Shown: positions 27,621 to 36,149 of the stretch, one piece after another
Position numbering within the stretch: position 1 is the first letter of the stretch
Layout of the letters: each line of letters begins with the position of its first letter
Assembly: GCF_900101685.1 (NCBI RefSeq)
Contig: NZ_FMZZ01000002.1
Span: forward strand, 1 to 64,000
Length of the DNA: 64,000 nucleotides
Direction of reading: 5' to 3'
Source of the DNA: Actinokineospora iranica
Lineage (GTDB): Bacteria > Actinomycetota > Actinomycetes > Mycobacteriales > Pseudonocardiaceae
Notes under the pieces: generated by a model
The model's database searches: none
What the model saw: only the letters and a program-made list of their open reading frames with translations
Told to the model about the DNA's origin: nothing
Position numbers and translations under genes: made by a program

Positions 27621-28202
27621 GTGAGTGGATCAGGACTGGCACCCGACGAGGTCACCGAATGGGCTTTCGCCGCCCAACGCGGCGACCGCACCGCCCTGGA
27701 GCGTTTCGTCCGAGCCACCCAGCACGACGTCTGGCGGTTCGTGGCGCACCTTTCCGACGTGCACCTGGCGGATGACCTGGCCCAGGAGACCTACCTGCGG
27801 GCGCTGAGCGCCCTCCCCCGGTTCGAGGGCCGCTCCTCAGCCCGCACCTGGCTGCTGTCGATCGCCCGCCGGGTAGCCGCCGACCACGTCCGAGTAGCCC
27901 GAATCCGCCCCCGCCGCGCCAACATCGCCGACTGGCAAGACGCGGCAGAACGAGCCCTGGCAGGCGGCGCCTCCCGCTTCGAGGAACACCTGGTGCTCGG
28001 CGAACTGGTCAACGCCCTGTCCCCCGACCGCCGAGAAGCTTTCGTCCTCACCCAAACCCTCGGAATGTCCTACGCCGAAGCCGCAGAAGTCTGCGGCTGC
28101 CCCGTCGGCACCATCCGCTCCCGAGTAGCCCGAGCCCGCGACGACCTGATCACCGCCACCCGCGAAACCGACCGCCCCGACGGCCGCCGCCTGGCCACCT
28201 GA
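27621..28202 (+). CDS. ECF RNA polymerase sigma factor (SigC-like)
   Basis: The 193-aa sigma factor has region 2 (ALERFVRATQHDVWRFVAHL, DDLAQETYLRAL, ARTWLLSIARRVAADHVR) and region 4 (LSPDRREAFVLTQTLGMSYAEAAEVCGCPVGTIRSRVARARDDL). It resembles mycobacterial SigC, which lacks an adjacent anti-sigma factor; none is seen here either. GTG 27621. A GGAAC-type -35 word at 27587-27591 lies about 30 nt upstream, so autoregulation from a short leader is plausible. The copper-type genes downstream on the opposite strand are possible targets (inference). Confidence 0.92.
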   Translation: MSGSGLAPDEVTEWAFAAQRGDRTALERFVRATQHDVWRFVAHLSDVHLADDLAQETYLRALSALPRFEGRSSARTWLLSIARRVAADHVRVARIRPRRANIADWQDAAERALAGGASRFEEHLVLGELVNALSPDRREAFVLTQTLGMSYAEAAEVCGCPVGTIRSRVARARDDLITATRETDRPDGRRLAT

Positions 28203-28341
28203 CCACATGGGCATGGTGGCGGCAACGGACTGGATGGCAGCTTCCGAGCCCGGAAACGAAATGAAACGCCCCAAGCTTCGAGGTCCTTGATGGGCGCAGG
28301 ACCAGCGCACCCGCCAGACACACACAAAGCCGTACCCGAAG

Positions 28342-28566
28342 CTGCCAGGTGCTCGCTGAGGTGGAGCAAGGAGCAGCAAACCCGCTCCCCTGCCAGCCGC
28401 ACTGACCCTGCCAGGTGCTCGATGGGGTGGAGTTGTTTCTTTGGGGGAGAAGGAAGATCCCTAAACTTGCCGTGGTCGTGGGGCCGAAGGCACCCCACCC
28501 GTCTTTCCCCGCGACGGGATCTTCCTTCGTAGGGGCCCCGAAGAAACCACTCCACCCCATCGAGCA
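28342..28566. repeat. Imperfect long inverted repeat, MITE-like or remnant element
   Basis: The 28203-28631 gap has no gene but holds a structured element. Arms 28416-28461 and 28516-28566 are imperfect inverted copies: the outer 17 bp TGCTCGATGGGGTGGAG is perfect, and the inner GGAAGATCCC is perfect. A smaller GTGGGG.../...CCCCAC hairpin lies in the centre. A 25-bp direct repeat of the arm's outer end, with three differences, lies upstream (28342-28366 versus 28408-28432). No transposase is present. Confidence 0.65.
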
Positions 28567-28631
28567 AACCAACACAGCCAGCCCCCACAGCAAGCCCCCG
28601 CGACACACAGAAGCATCGCGGGGGCCACTCC

Positions 28632-28838
28632 CTACCCAGCGAGCTGAAACCCAGCCGCGGTCACCACAGCGTCCAGATCAGCCCCAGCAAGCGGGCCCTC
28701 GCTGACAATCGCCAGCCGCCCACTGGCCACGTCAACCTCCACCCCGGTGACCCCAGCGATAGCCCCGACCTTCTCAGTCAACTTCGACGCGCAGTGCCCG
28801 CACGACATACCGCTGACGGTGTAACTGGCCTCATGCAT
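28632..28838 (-). CDS. CopZ-like heavy-metal-associated (HMA) chaperone
   Basis: The 68-aa ferredoxin-like HMA protein has the metal-binding GMSCGHCA motif (Cys at about 13 and 16) and ends AAGFQLAG. Such proteins bind Cu(I) in the cytoplasm and pass it to P1B-ATPases or regulators. ATG 28838 follows GGAAGGGG at about 7 nt; a GTG one codon earlier is also possible. It lies 43 bp after the PepSY gene on the same strand, so the two are probably co-transcribed. No copper ATPase is in the window. Confidence 0.92.
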   Translation of the reverse strand: MHEASYTVSGMSCGHCASKLTEKVGAIAGVTGVEVDVASGRLAIVSEGPLAGADLDAVVTAAGFQLAG

Positions 28839-28880
28839 CACGAAACCCCTTCCAAGACGACGTTGTGCTGACAGAGTCGG

Positions 28881-30356
28881 CTACCGACCAGCTCCAGTTC
28901 CCCGAACCACCGCACGAGCGGTGTCCAGCGCGACGAACGCGACCAGGGTGACGCCGAAGACCGGCATGGCCCAGCCGAGCCCGCCGATCGCGAGCACGAT
29001 CAGGAAGATCACCGGCTGCGGCAGCCGCCGCCAGACCGTCGGCGGCGCCGCGGCGAACGTCGCGCCCGCGGGCCGCCGTTTCCACCACATCCGGTAGCCC
29101 AGCGCCAACAGCGCCAGGGTGCCCAAGGCGAGCAACCCCAAGGCGATCTGGTTCGCCAGCCCCAGCAGCGTGCCGCTGTGCGCCTGGATCCCCAACGTGG
29201 TCAGCTTCGCCGGCAGCGGATAGTCCTGCCAGCCCATCCGCCCTGTCACCTGCCCGGTGTACGGATCGATCGCGACGCTGTCCTTCTGGACAGGCAGCCC
29301 CTCAGCGGACTCGTTGACCTTGAACGGTTTGTCCTCGGCTGCGGGCGGGGTGAGGGTCAACTGCCCCGCCAACCCCTCGGCGCGGGCGATGTCCACCACC
29401 CGGTCCAGGCTGATCCGCTCACCGCCCGCGGGAACTGCCGCCTTGGGCGCGCCGAGACTGGGCGACTTGGCGTCGAGCGCGGCGATGAGCTGGTCGACCC
29501 GGCCACCGGCGTATGTGGACCAGGTCAACCCGGTGACGCTGACCGCGAGCAGGCCGATCGCGAGCCACAGCCCCAACGGCCCGTGCAGCGCCCGCGCCCG
29601 GGGCCGACCCGCCGGAAGTCCCCGCGCGGGCACCAGCAGCCCCCGCACCCGGTTCTTGCGCCGCCGCTGCCCGATCCAGAGCACCAGCCCGCCGATCACG
29701 ATGATCGGCAGCCAGCTCGCCACGAACTCCGAGTAGAGCCGCCCCGGCTCCCCGAGGTGCAGGTTGCCGTGGAACTCACGCAACCACACCTGCGCGGGCG
29801 GCCGGTTGCTGACCGTCACCAGGTCGCCCGCGACCTGGGCCGTGTAGGGGTCGACGTAGACGGTGCGCATCTCGGCGGAGAAGGCGTCACCGGGTTTCAG
29901 GGTCGGGTCGGCGAGCACCACCTGGGTGGTGCGGTCGGGCTCGGGGGCGGGGATGACGGTGCGGAGGGAACCCTGCGGGTAAGCGGCCAGCGCGGCGGCC
30001 ACCTGCTCCGACACCGGCCGGATTGGTCCACTTTGGACGTCCACAGAGAGCTTGTCGGAGTAGAAGAGGTCGTTGATCTGCGGACTGAAGGCGTAGGCGA
30101 GCCCGCTTAAGCACAGAACCGCGAGGAACGGGGCGACGAACAGCCCGGCGAGGAAGTGCACCCGCCGGGCGAGCAACCGCAGCGCCGCACCGGGACGGAG
30201 AGTCGACTCGCGGGTGTCCGTGGCCCCGGCTTCCGGGGTGTCGGAGGCGCTGGTGGCGGTGTCGCCTGCCGGGGTGGTGTCGCTGGTCAGTGTGGTGGCT
30301 GTCGCGGGGGTGGGTTCTTCGCCGGGTGGGGAGGGGTCGGTGATGGTGGTGGTCAT
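28881..30356 (-). CDS. PepSY-associated transmembrane protein
   Basis: The 491-aa membrane protein has four to five helices: one near residue 70 (HFLAGLFVAPFLAVLCLSGLAYAF), others near 210, 270 and 410, and a C-terminal pair. PepSY-type extracytoplasmic domains lie between them (VYVDPYTAQVAGDL; AIDPYTGQVTGRM). It contains the conserved LREFHGNLHLG and IQAHSGTLLGL histidine motifs of the PepSY_TM family, which is often linked to iron or copper reduction. The Thr/Pro-rich first 50 residues are low complexity. ATG 30356 has GGAG upstream. It is grouped with the CopZ-like gene. Confidence 0.9.
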   Translation of the reverse strand: MTTTITDPSPPGEEPTPATATTLTSDTTPAGDTATSASDTPEAGATDTRESTLRPGAALRLLARRVHFLAGLFVAPFLAVLCLSGLAYAFSPQINDLFYSDKLSVDVQSGPIRPVSEQVAAALAAYPQGSLRTVIPAPEPDRTTQVVLADPTLKPGDAFSAEMRTVYVDPYTAQVAGDLVTVSNRPPAQVWLREFHGNLHLGEPGRLYSEFVASWLPIIVIGGLVLWIGQRRRKNRVRGLLVPARGLPAGRPRARALHGPLGLWLAIGLLAVSVTGLTWSTYAGGRVDQLIAALDAKSPSLGAPKAAVPAGGERISLDRVVDIARAEGLAGQLTLTPPAAEDKPFKVNESAEGLPVQKDSVAIDPYTGQVTGRMGWQDYPLPAKLTTLGIQAHSGTLLGLANQIALGLLALGTLALLALGYRMWWKRRPAGATFAAAPPTVWRRLPQPVIFLIVLAIGGLGWAMPVFGVTLVAFVALDTARAVVRGTGAGR

Positions 30357-30473
30357 GATGGCTCCAAACAGGACTGTGCGGCAGTACGGCTGCGCGGCGG
30401 GGGAAGGTCTTCGGGGTTCGCCGACGGCACCGGTCTGGTGGGACCGGTGTGGGCGGGACGGTGTGGGGGAACC

Positions 30474-31232
30474 TCAGCCCGCCGCGGGCGGGCCGCGCAG
30501 GACGATCACGTGGCGCAGGAGCACCGGGCGCCGCGGCGGCTCGGTGGCGCGGGTGGGGACTCCAGTGGTCACCGCGCCGAGCGGCCGGGGACCGGCGGTG
30601 GCGGCCGACAGCACGGCAGCCACCATCCGGCGGGCGCACGACCAGGCCGCGCGCTCGCCGCGGCGCAGCCACCAACCCGCGACCAGGGCTGCGGCCAGGT
30701 GGCCGACCAGCGCGGGCCCGGTGGGCAGGACGTCCAGGGCCGTCGCCACCGGGTGGTGGCCGGACGGGGCGAACAGGACCAGCGCCGCGTGGGTGAGTGC
30801 CTGCCCGGCGACCAGCAGCGCGACGATGGCGGGCAGCCGCTGCTCCCGCCGCGTCAGCAGCCAGGCGGGACCGACCAGGACCACCGCGGCGACCAGCATC
30901 GCCCGCGCCGACCACGGCCCGACCATGGCCAGGTGCCCGGCGCTGCCGGTGGCCAGCGCGGCCGCGACGCCACTGAGCGCCCGCGCCCCGCGAGCGGGCG
31001 CGACACCCGCCTCCCCGCGTCCACCAGCGGCCCCACCACCGGCGACGACACCGCAGCCGCCCAGGCCCCTGACGGGTCCACTCCGACCGGCCACCCTGGC
31101 AACACCTACCCGACCGGCCACCCCGGCGACACCCACGGCGGAACCGACCCGACCGGCTACCCCGGCGACACCGGTGGGCGGGCGGTGGGTGGGCCGGGGC
31201 TTCGCTCTGGCGCTGGGGTGGGGGCTGGGCAT
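30474..31232 (-). CDS. Polytopic membrane protein with low-complexity N-terminus
   Basis: The 252-aa protein starts at ATG 31232, 5 nt after the DUF5134 stop, so the two are translationally coupled. Residues 18-55 are a Gly/Val/Ala/Arg low-complexity stretch (GVAGVAGRVG repeats) encoded by degenerate tandem DNA. The rest has about five membrane helices, a HAALVLFAPSGHHP histidine cluster and WWLRRGERAAW. Similar small membrane proteins accompany copper/cytochrome genes in actinobacteria. No function is assigned. The long in-frame reading upstream of 31232 is a shadow of the DUF5134 gene. Confidence 0.72.
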   Translation of the reverse strand: MPSPHPSARAKPRPTHRPPTGVAGVAGRVGSAVGVAGVAGRVGVARVAGRSGPVRGLGGCGVVAGGGAAGGRGEAGVAPARGARALSGVAAALATGSAGHLAMVGPWSARAMLVAAVVLVGPAWLLTRREQRLPAIVALLVAGQALTHAALVLFAPSGHHPVATALDVLPTGPALVGHLAAALVAGWWLRRGERAAWSCARRMVAAVLSAATAGPRPLGAVTTGVPTRATEPPRRPVLLRHVIVLRGPPAAG

Positions 31233-31237
31233 CGTCG

Positions 31238-31894
31238 TCAGCCCAGCATCAGGGTGAACATGTAGGCCATGCCCAGGCCCATGACCACGTGGCAGGCCGT
31301 GGTCAGGCGGGGCTCGACCAGGATCGCGGGGATGGTCGCCACCGGGCCATCGGGGCGTCGGTCCGGTTCCGGGGTGCGGATGGCCGTGACCAGGGTCCAC
31401 AGGACGTGGGCGAGGAAGTAGAGGGCCAGTGCCGCCGTGACGGGGACCAGGCTGACGCCGCCTGCGCCGTGGTCGTGGGCGAGCACCGCGCCGCCGGTCC
31501 CGGGGAGGGCGACGATCGCGGTGGGCTGCTCGTGCCCGGCCGGGCCCATCATGGCGAGCATGTAGACCATCGCGCCGCTGGAGACAGCCAGGTGCAGGTG
31601 GTGGCGCTGTTCGCGGCCCCAGCGGCCGTCCGCGGCCGCGGCTTTGGGCAGCCCGGCGAGCAGCCAGGCTCCGTTGAGGACGAACACGGTGAGCCACACC
31701 GCGCGGGGGAGCGGGTCGGCGGCGGGCAGGAACATCGCGGCCATGCCCAGGGCCATCAGCAGGTGGGTCGCCTCGCCGGGTGGCTGGACGCTGTTCTCGC
31801 CGCGGCGGGACGCGGCCAAACGGCCTATCGAGTACAGCGCCGAAAGCACGAGCAGCGTGCCGAAAAGGCCATCGACCCAGGACGAGCCTGTCAC
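31238..31894 (-). CDS. DUF5134 membrane protein
   Basis: The 218-aa protein has about six membrane helices and DUF5134 features: LLMALGMAAMFLP near residue 45, a second CHVVMGLGMAYMFTLML at the C-terminus, and scattered His and Met residues (HHLHLAVSSGAMVYMLAMM) that could bind a metal. GTG 31894 follows AGGGGTGA. It is the first gene of a two-gene unit with the coupled membrane protein and lies near the PepSY and CopZ-like genes. A copper-related role is inferred from the neighbourhood. Confidence 0.85.
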   Translation of the reverse strand: MTGSSWVDGLFGTLLVLSALYSIGRLAASRRGENSVQPPGEATHLLMALGMAAMFLPAADPLPRAVWLTVFVLNGAWLLAGLPKAAAADGRWGREQRHHLHLAVSSGAMVYMLAMMGPAGHEQPTAIVALPGTGGAVLAHDHGAGGVSLVPVTAALALYFLAHVLWTLVTAIRTPEPDRRPDGPVATIPAILVEPRLTTACHVVMGLGMAYMFTLMLG

Positions 31895-32556
31895 GGTTCA
31901 CCCCTAACGGAATCCGAGCGATATTCGGAGAAAAGCGCGCCCGTCGGACGGCCGCCGCTCATGTCAGGGGGAAGGCTAAGCGAACAGGGCTCCGACGATC
32001 CACGCGTCGGTCAACACATTACAAGAACGAAACACGCCCCCACCAGGGCCGATCCAGCGATGTCCGCGCACGTCGCACCGGGGGGCGGAAAAGTTCCCGG
32101 CATCGGGGAAAACTCCGTGTCGCCATCCCCGCCCACTGACCCACCGGTCCGCGTGAACCCCGAAAGCCATGATCCACCAACGCGAAAAGCCGGGTTTATC
32201 GGCGATTCGCGGCACACCCTCCGACACTGTTTTTCCGAGTCATGAAAACAGTCGGTGACCGCACTATTCCAGTGGTTGGGAAAGCGCGCGGCGGCCCTCC
32301 GGCGAGCGGCGCTGGTCGGCCGCGGCTGGCCACCCCGAGAAGCAGGGGCCGGGGCAAGTGATCGACAACACGGAGAGTGGCCACGGCGACACTCCGGTGA
32401 GCACGGTTTGCGCTATCGGTATATCTCTACGTCCGTCCGGTTGTAGATCCGTACGTAGTTCTCCGTATTTCTCCCGATGTGCGGAGAACGCACCGTGAGG
32501 CACGGTGGTTGCTGTAGCGCGATCGGAGTAGCGCTCGGGACCAGTCGGAGGCAGGC
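31895..32556. promoter_or_regulatory. 662-bp divergent intergenic region with a 7-bp inverted repeat
   Basis: No gene is supported; the short open frames here lack ribosome sites and family character. The region carries promoters for DUF5134 (minus) and PucR paralogue 2 (plus). CACCGTG-agg-CACGGTG at 32491-32507 is a perfect inverted repeat 50 nt before the PucR start and may be its operator. Confidence 0.45.
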
Positions 32557-33714
32557 ATGACCGCGATGCGGGTTGTCGAACAGGACGCGTCGAGGCAGGG
32601 GACCGTCGAGGACGCGATAAGGCGAGAGGTCCTCGCCGAGGTTCGGTCGGCGTTGCGCGCCGAGGCGGCCGAGATCGTCGACACGGCGATCGAGCCGCTG
32701 GTCGCGACGGTGATGGCGACAGTGCAGTGCTGCCTTGACACACTGTTCCACCCCGAGCGGGAACGCACGCCTGCCTTCCGGCTCCAGGACGGCATGTTCG
32801 CCGACAGCCCCTACCGCGAGCCGCTGCTGCGGGCCTACCGGATCGGCGGTCAGGTCGCCTGGCGGCACGTGTCCCGCTACGCCCGCCAGCACGGCCTCCC
32901 GGCCGGGGCGGTCGCCCGCTCCGCCGAGGTGATCTTCGCCTACCTCGACCAGCTCTCCACCGTCGCGGGCACGCCGCGGTCCGCGTTCAGCCGGACGTCC
33001 GCGCGCAAGCGGCTGGTCCGCCTGCTGCTCGCCGAGGCCCCCGCCCCGCGCGGCGAGCTCGCCGAGGTGTCCAGGACCGCGGAGTGGGAGCCGCCCACGA
33101 CCGTGCGCGTCATCGCGCTGCGCAGGCAGGACAGCGCAGCCGCCTTCCGCCCGCACCTGGCCGACAAGTTCCTGGTCGACCTTGAGGGCGCCGAGCCGTG
33201 CCTGGTGCTGCGCGGGACCGAGGCGACCCCGGACGCCGACGCGCTGCGCGCCATGCTGCCCGGCTGGATCGCCTCGATCGGCCCGGTCACGCCGCTGGCC
33301 CAGGCGCGGGCGTCGCTGCGGGTCGCGATCCGGGCGCTGACCCTGGCCGAGCGGGGGCTCATCCCCGCCAGCCCGGTCCTGGACTGGGCCGACCACCCGC
33401 TGACCCTGTCGCTGTTCACCGACGAGCTCCTGGTCGACCAGCTGGTCGAGCAGCGGCTGGCCCCGCTGGCCGACCTCACTCCCCGCCAGCGCGACCGCAT
33501 GATCGTGACCCTGCACGAGTGGCTGGCCAGCCAGTGCCGGGTCAGCGACACCGCGGTCCGGCTGGGCGTGCACCAGCAGACCGTCCGGTACCGCATCCAG
33601 CGGATCGAGGAGCTGTTCGGCGACCAGCTCGCCGACCCCCGAGGCCGCTTCGAGCTGGAGCTGGCGGTGCGGGCGACGGTGCTGCGGGGAGACCTTGCCC
33701 AGCTCGCGAGCTAG
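32557..33714 (+). CDS. PucR/CdaR-type transcriptional regulator, paralogue 2
   Basis: The 385-aa regulator has the same layout as the gene at 26073. The sensor part contains LLRAYRIGGQVAWRHVSRYAR and the C-terminal PucR helix-turn-helix is RVSDTAVRLGVHQQTVRYRI followed by RIEELFGDQL. ATG 32557 follows a GGAGG site. The adjacent STAND-LuxR gene starts 95 bp after its stop. Together with paralogue 1 and the LuxR copies it suggests a duplicated regulator block. Confidence 0.9.
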   Translation: MTAMRVVEQDASRQGTVEDAIRREVLAEVRSALRAEAAEIVDTAIEPLVATVMATVQCCLDTLFHPERERTPAFRLQDGMFADSPYREPLLRAYRIGGQVAWRHVSRYARQHGLPAGAVARSAEVIFAYLDQLSTVAGTPRSAFSRTSARKRLVRLLLAEAPAPRGELAEVSRTAEWEPPTTVRVIALRRQDSAAAFRPHLADKFLVDLEGAEPCLVLRGTEATPDADALRAMLPGWIASIGPVTPLAQARASLRVAIRALTLAERGLIPASPVLDWADHPLTLSLFTDELLVDQLVEQRLAPLADLTPRQRDRMIVTLHEWLASQCRVSDTAVRLGVHQQTVRYRIQRIEELFGDQLADPRGRFELELAVRATVLRGDLAQLAS

Positions 33715-33808
33715 GCCGAACCGACCTGCCCGCCATCCCTGGGGAAACGCGGCGACCCGGCCGCGCAATCGTCATTACACTCGGTCGACCGGATGGTTGA
33801 CGAGGCGG

Positions 33809-36139
33809 ATGGTGAGCGCGCTGACGGTCGTTCCCGACAGCTTTCACTCCGGTGGGGCAGTGCCCACCGAGGTGACCAGCTACGTCGGCCGTGACCAGGA
33901 GCTGGCGCAGGGCCGCAGGCTGCTCGCCGAGGCCAGGCTGGTGACCCTGGTCGGGTCCGGCGGCGTCGGCAAGACCCGGCTGGCCGGGCGCATCGCGTCG
34001 GCGGCCGCCGCCGAGTTCGACGGCGTGGTGTTCGTCGAGCTGGCCGAGCTGCGCAACCCGGCGCTGGTCGCCGATGTGGTCGTGAGCCGGTTCGGGCTGC
34101 GCGACCAGTCGGCCCGCTCCGGCATCGACGTCCTGGTCGAGCACCTGCGCGACCACGCGACGCTGCTGGTGCTGGACAACTGCGAGCACCTGGTCGACGC
34201 CTGCGCCGCGCTGGTCCGCGAGCTGGTCGCCCGGTGCCCGCGGCTGCGGGTGCTCGCCACCAGCAGGCAGTCCCTCGGCGTCGCGGGCGAGCAGGTGCAG
34301 CCCGTGCCGCCGCTGGCGGTGCCGGACCGGCATGTGCGCTCGCCCGCCGAGCTGCTGCGCTCGGACGCGGTGCGCCTGTTCGTCGACCGCGCGAAGGCCG
34401 TGACGCCGTCGTTCGCGGTCACCGAGGACAACGCGGCCGACGTCGTGCGGCTGTGCAGGCACCTGGAGGGGCTGCCGCTGGCGATCGAGCTCGCCGCGGT
34501 GCGGACCCGGGCGCTGTCGGTGCGCCAGCTCGCCGAGCGGCTGGTCCGGCGGCTGCCCGCGCTGACCCACGGCCCGCGCACCGCCCCGCAGCGCCAGCAG
34601 ACGCTGCGCGCGACCGTCGAGTGGAGCCACGGGCTGTGCTCGCCAGCGGAGCGGCTGGTGTGGGCGCGCGCGTCGGCGTTCTCCGGTCCGTTCGACCTCG
34701 ACGCCGCCGAGCACGTGTGCGGCGGGGCAGGCGTCAACCCGGCCGACGTGCTCATCGTCATCGACGGGCTGCTGGACAAGTCGGTCCTGATGCGCGAGGA
34801 CAGCGGGGACAGCGGGGACACCGACGGCGTTCCCCGGTTCCGGATGCTGGAGACGCTGCGCGAGTTCGGCGCCGAGCAGCTTGAGCGGCACGGCGACCGG
34901 GCGCGGGTGGCCCGGCTGCACCGGGACTGGTACGCGCGACTGTCCGCCCGGTTCGCCCAGGAGTGGGTGGGCCCCGACCAGCTGCGGTGGGTGCGCAGGC
35001 TCTGGCGCGACCACCCGAACCTGCGCGTCGCGGGCGAGTTCTGCGTGACCGCGCCGGGCGAGGCCCCGGTCGCCGCGCGGATGGGCGCCGCCCTGATGCA
35101 GCACTACACCCTGCACGGCCTGCTCGGCGAGGGCAGGCGCTGGATGGACCGCGCGCTGGCGCGCATCCCGGTCGGCGCGCCCGAGCGCGGGACCGCTTTG
35201 TGGCTGGGCGGCATGGCCGCCCTGGTCCAGGCCGACCTGCCGATCGCGGCCGGGCGGCTCACCGAGGCAGGCGAGTGGGCGGGGCACAACGCCGACGAGG
35301 TGGTGGCCGCCCGGGTCGCCACCGGCTGGGGCATCGCCTGCACATTCGGCGGCGACCTGCCCCGCGCGGTCACGCTGCTCAGCCAGGCCGTGGACACGTT
35401 CCGCGCCCGCGGGATGGTCGAGGACGAGCTGTTCGCCGACGTCTTCGCCGCGCAGGCGCTGGCGCTTTCCGGTGACACGGCGACCGCGCGCGGCCTGCTC
35501 GACGGGAGCCTGTCCCGCAGCCAGGCGCGCGGCGAGATCTACTTCCGGGGCTGGCTGCTGCACGCGCTGGCGCAGACCGACCTGGCCGACGACGACCTCG
35601 CCGCGGCCGCGAGCACCGGGCGGGCGGCGCTGCGCGCGCAGTCGGAGATCGGGAACCGGTTCACCGCCGCGTTCACCGCCGACCTGCTCGCCTGGGTCGC
35701 GGTCCGGCAGGGCCGGTTCGACCGGGCGGCGACGATGTTCGGCGTGGCGCGGACCATCTGGACGCTCATCGGGTCCGCCCCCGCGCACTACCCGGCCTTC
35801 GGCCTCGCCCACGACGCGAACCTCGCCCGCGCCCGCGCCGGGCTCGGCGAGGCCGCGTTCACCGCCGCCTTCGAGCGCGGCCGGGCGCTCCCGCCCGACG
35901 AGGCGCTGCGGTACGCGCTGGCCGAGAACGCGCCGGTGTCCAGTCCGGGGGTGCTGACCAGGCGGGAGTCCGAGATCGCCCGGCTGGTCGCCGCGGGCGG
36001 CACCAACCGCGAGATCGCCGACCGGCTCGCCATCGCCCAGCGGACAGTGGAAAGCCACGTCGACCACATCCTGCGCAAGCTGGGCTGCGCCAACCGCGCC
36101 CAGATCACCGCCTGGGTCGCGGGCCGCCCGCCGGAGTGA
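33809..36139 (+). CDS. STAND ATPase-LuxR transcriptional regulator, paralogue 3
   Basis: The 776-aa protein has the P-loop GSGGVGKTR (about 49-57; Ser replaces the Pro of paralogues 1 and 2), Walker B LLVLDNCEHLVDAC, a TPR middle and a C-terminal LuxR domain (LTRRESEIARLVAAGGTNREIADR). ATG 33809 was chosen because the resulting 28-residue lead-in to TSYVGRD matches the other paralogues; the in-frame upstream stretch has no homology. It is more diverged than paralogues 1 and 2 are from each other. Confidence 0.93.
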   Translation: MVSALTVVPDSFHSGGAVPTEVTSYVGRDQELAQGRRLLAEARLVTLVGSGGVGKTRLAGRIASAAAAEFDGVVFVELAELRNPALVADVVVSRFGLRDQSARSGIDVLVEHLRDHATLLVLDNCEHLVDACAALVRELVARCPRLRVLATSRQSLGVAGEQVQPVPPLAVPDRHVRSPAELLRSDAVRLFVDRAKAVTPSFAVTEDNAADVVRLCRHLEGLPLAIELAAVRTRALSVRQLAERLVRRLPALTHGPRTAPQRQQTLRATVEWSHGLCSPAERLVWARASAFSGPFDLDAAEHVCGGAGVNPADVLIVIDGLLDKSVLMREDSGDSGDTDGVPRFRMLETLREFGAEQLERHGDRARVARLHRDWYARLSARFAQEWVGPDQLRWVRRLWRDHPNLRVAGEFCVTAPGEAPVAARMGAALMQHYTLHGLLGEGRRWMDRALARIPVGAPERGTALWLGGMAALVQADLPIAAGRLTEAGEWAGHNADEVVAARVATGWGIACTFGGDLPRAVTLLSQAVDTFRARGMVEDELFADVFAAQALALSGDTATARGLLDGSLSRSQARGEIYFRGWLLHALAQTDLADDDLAAAASTGRAALRAQSEIGNRFTAAFTADLLAWVAVRQGRFDRAATMFGVARTIWTLIGSAPAHYPAFGLAHDANLARARAGLGEAAFTAAFERGRALPPDEALRYALAENAPVSSPGVLTRRESEIARLVAAGGTNREIADRLAIAQRTVESHVDHILRKLGCANRAQITAWVAGRPPE

Positions 36140-36149
36140 CCCCCCGGCG

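Noticed and set aside
31233-31901. Upstream extension of the membrane protein ending at 30474
   Set aside because: It is a shadow of the DUF5134 gene; ATG 31232 sits 5 nt after the DUF5134 stop.
31976-32384. Short minus-strand frames in the 662-bp gap
   Set aside because: No ribosome sites, no recognisable family, and odd amino-acid composition.
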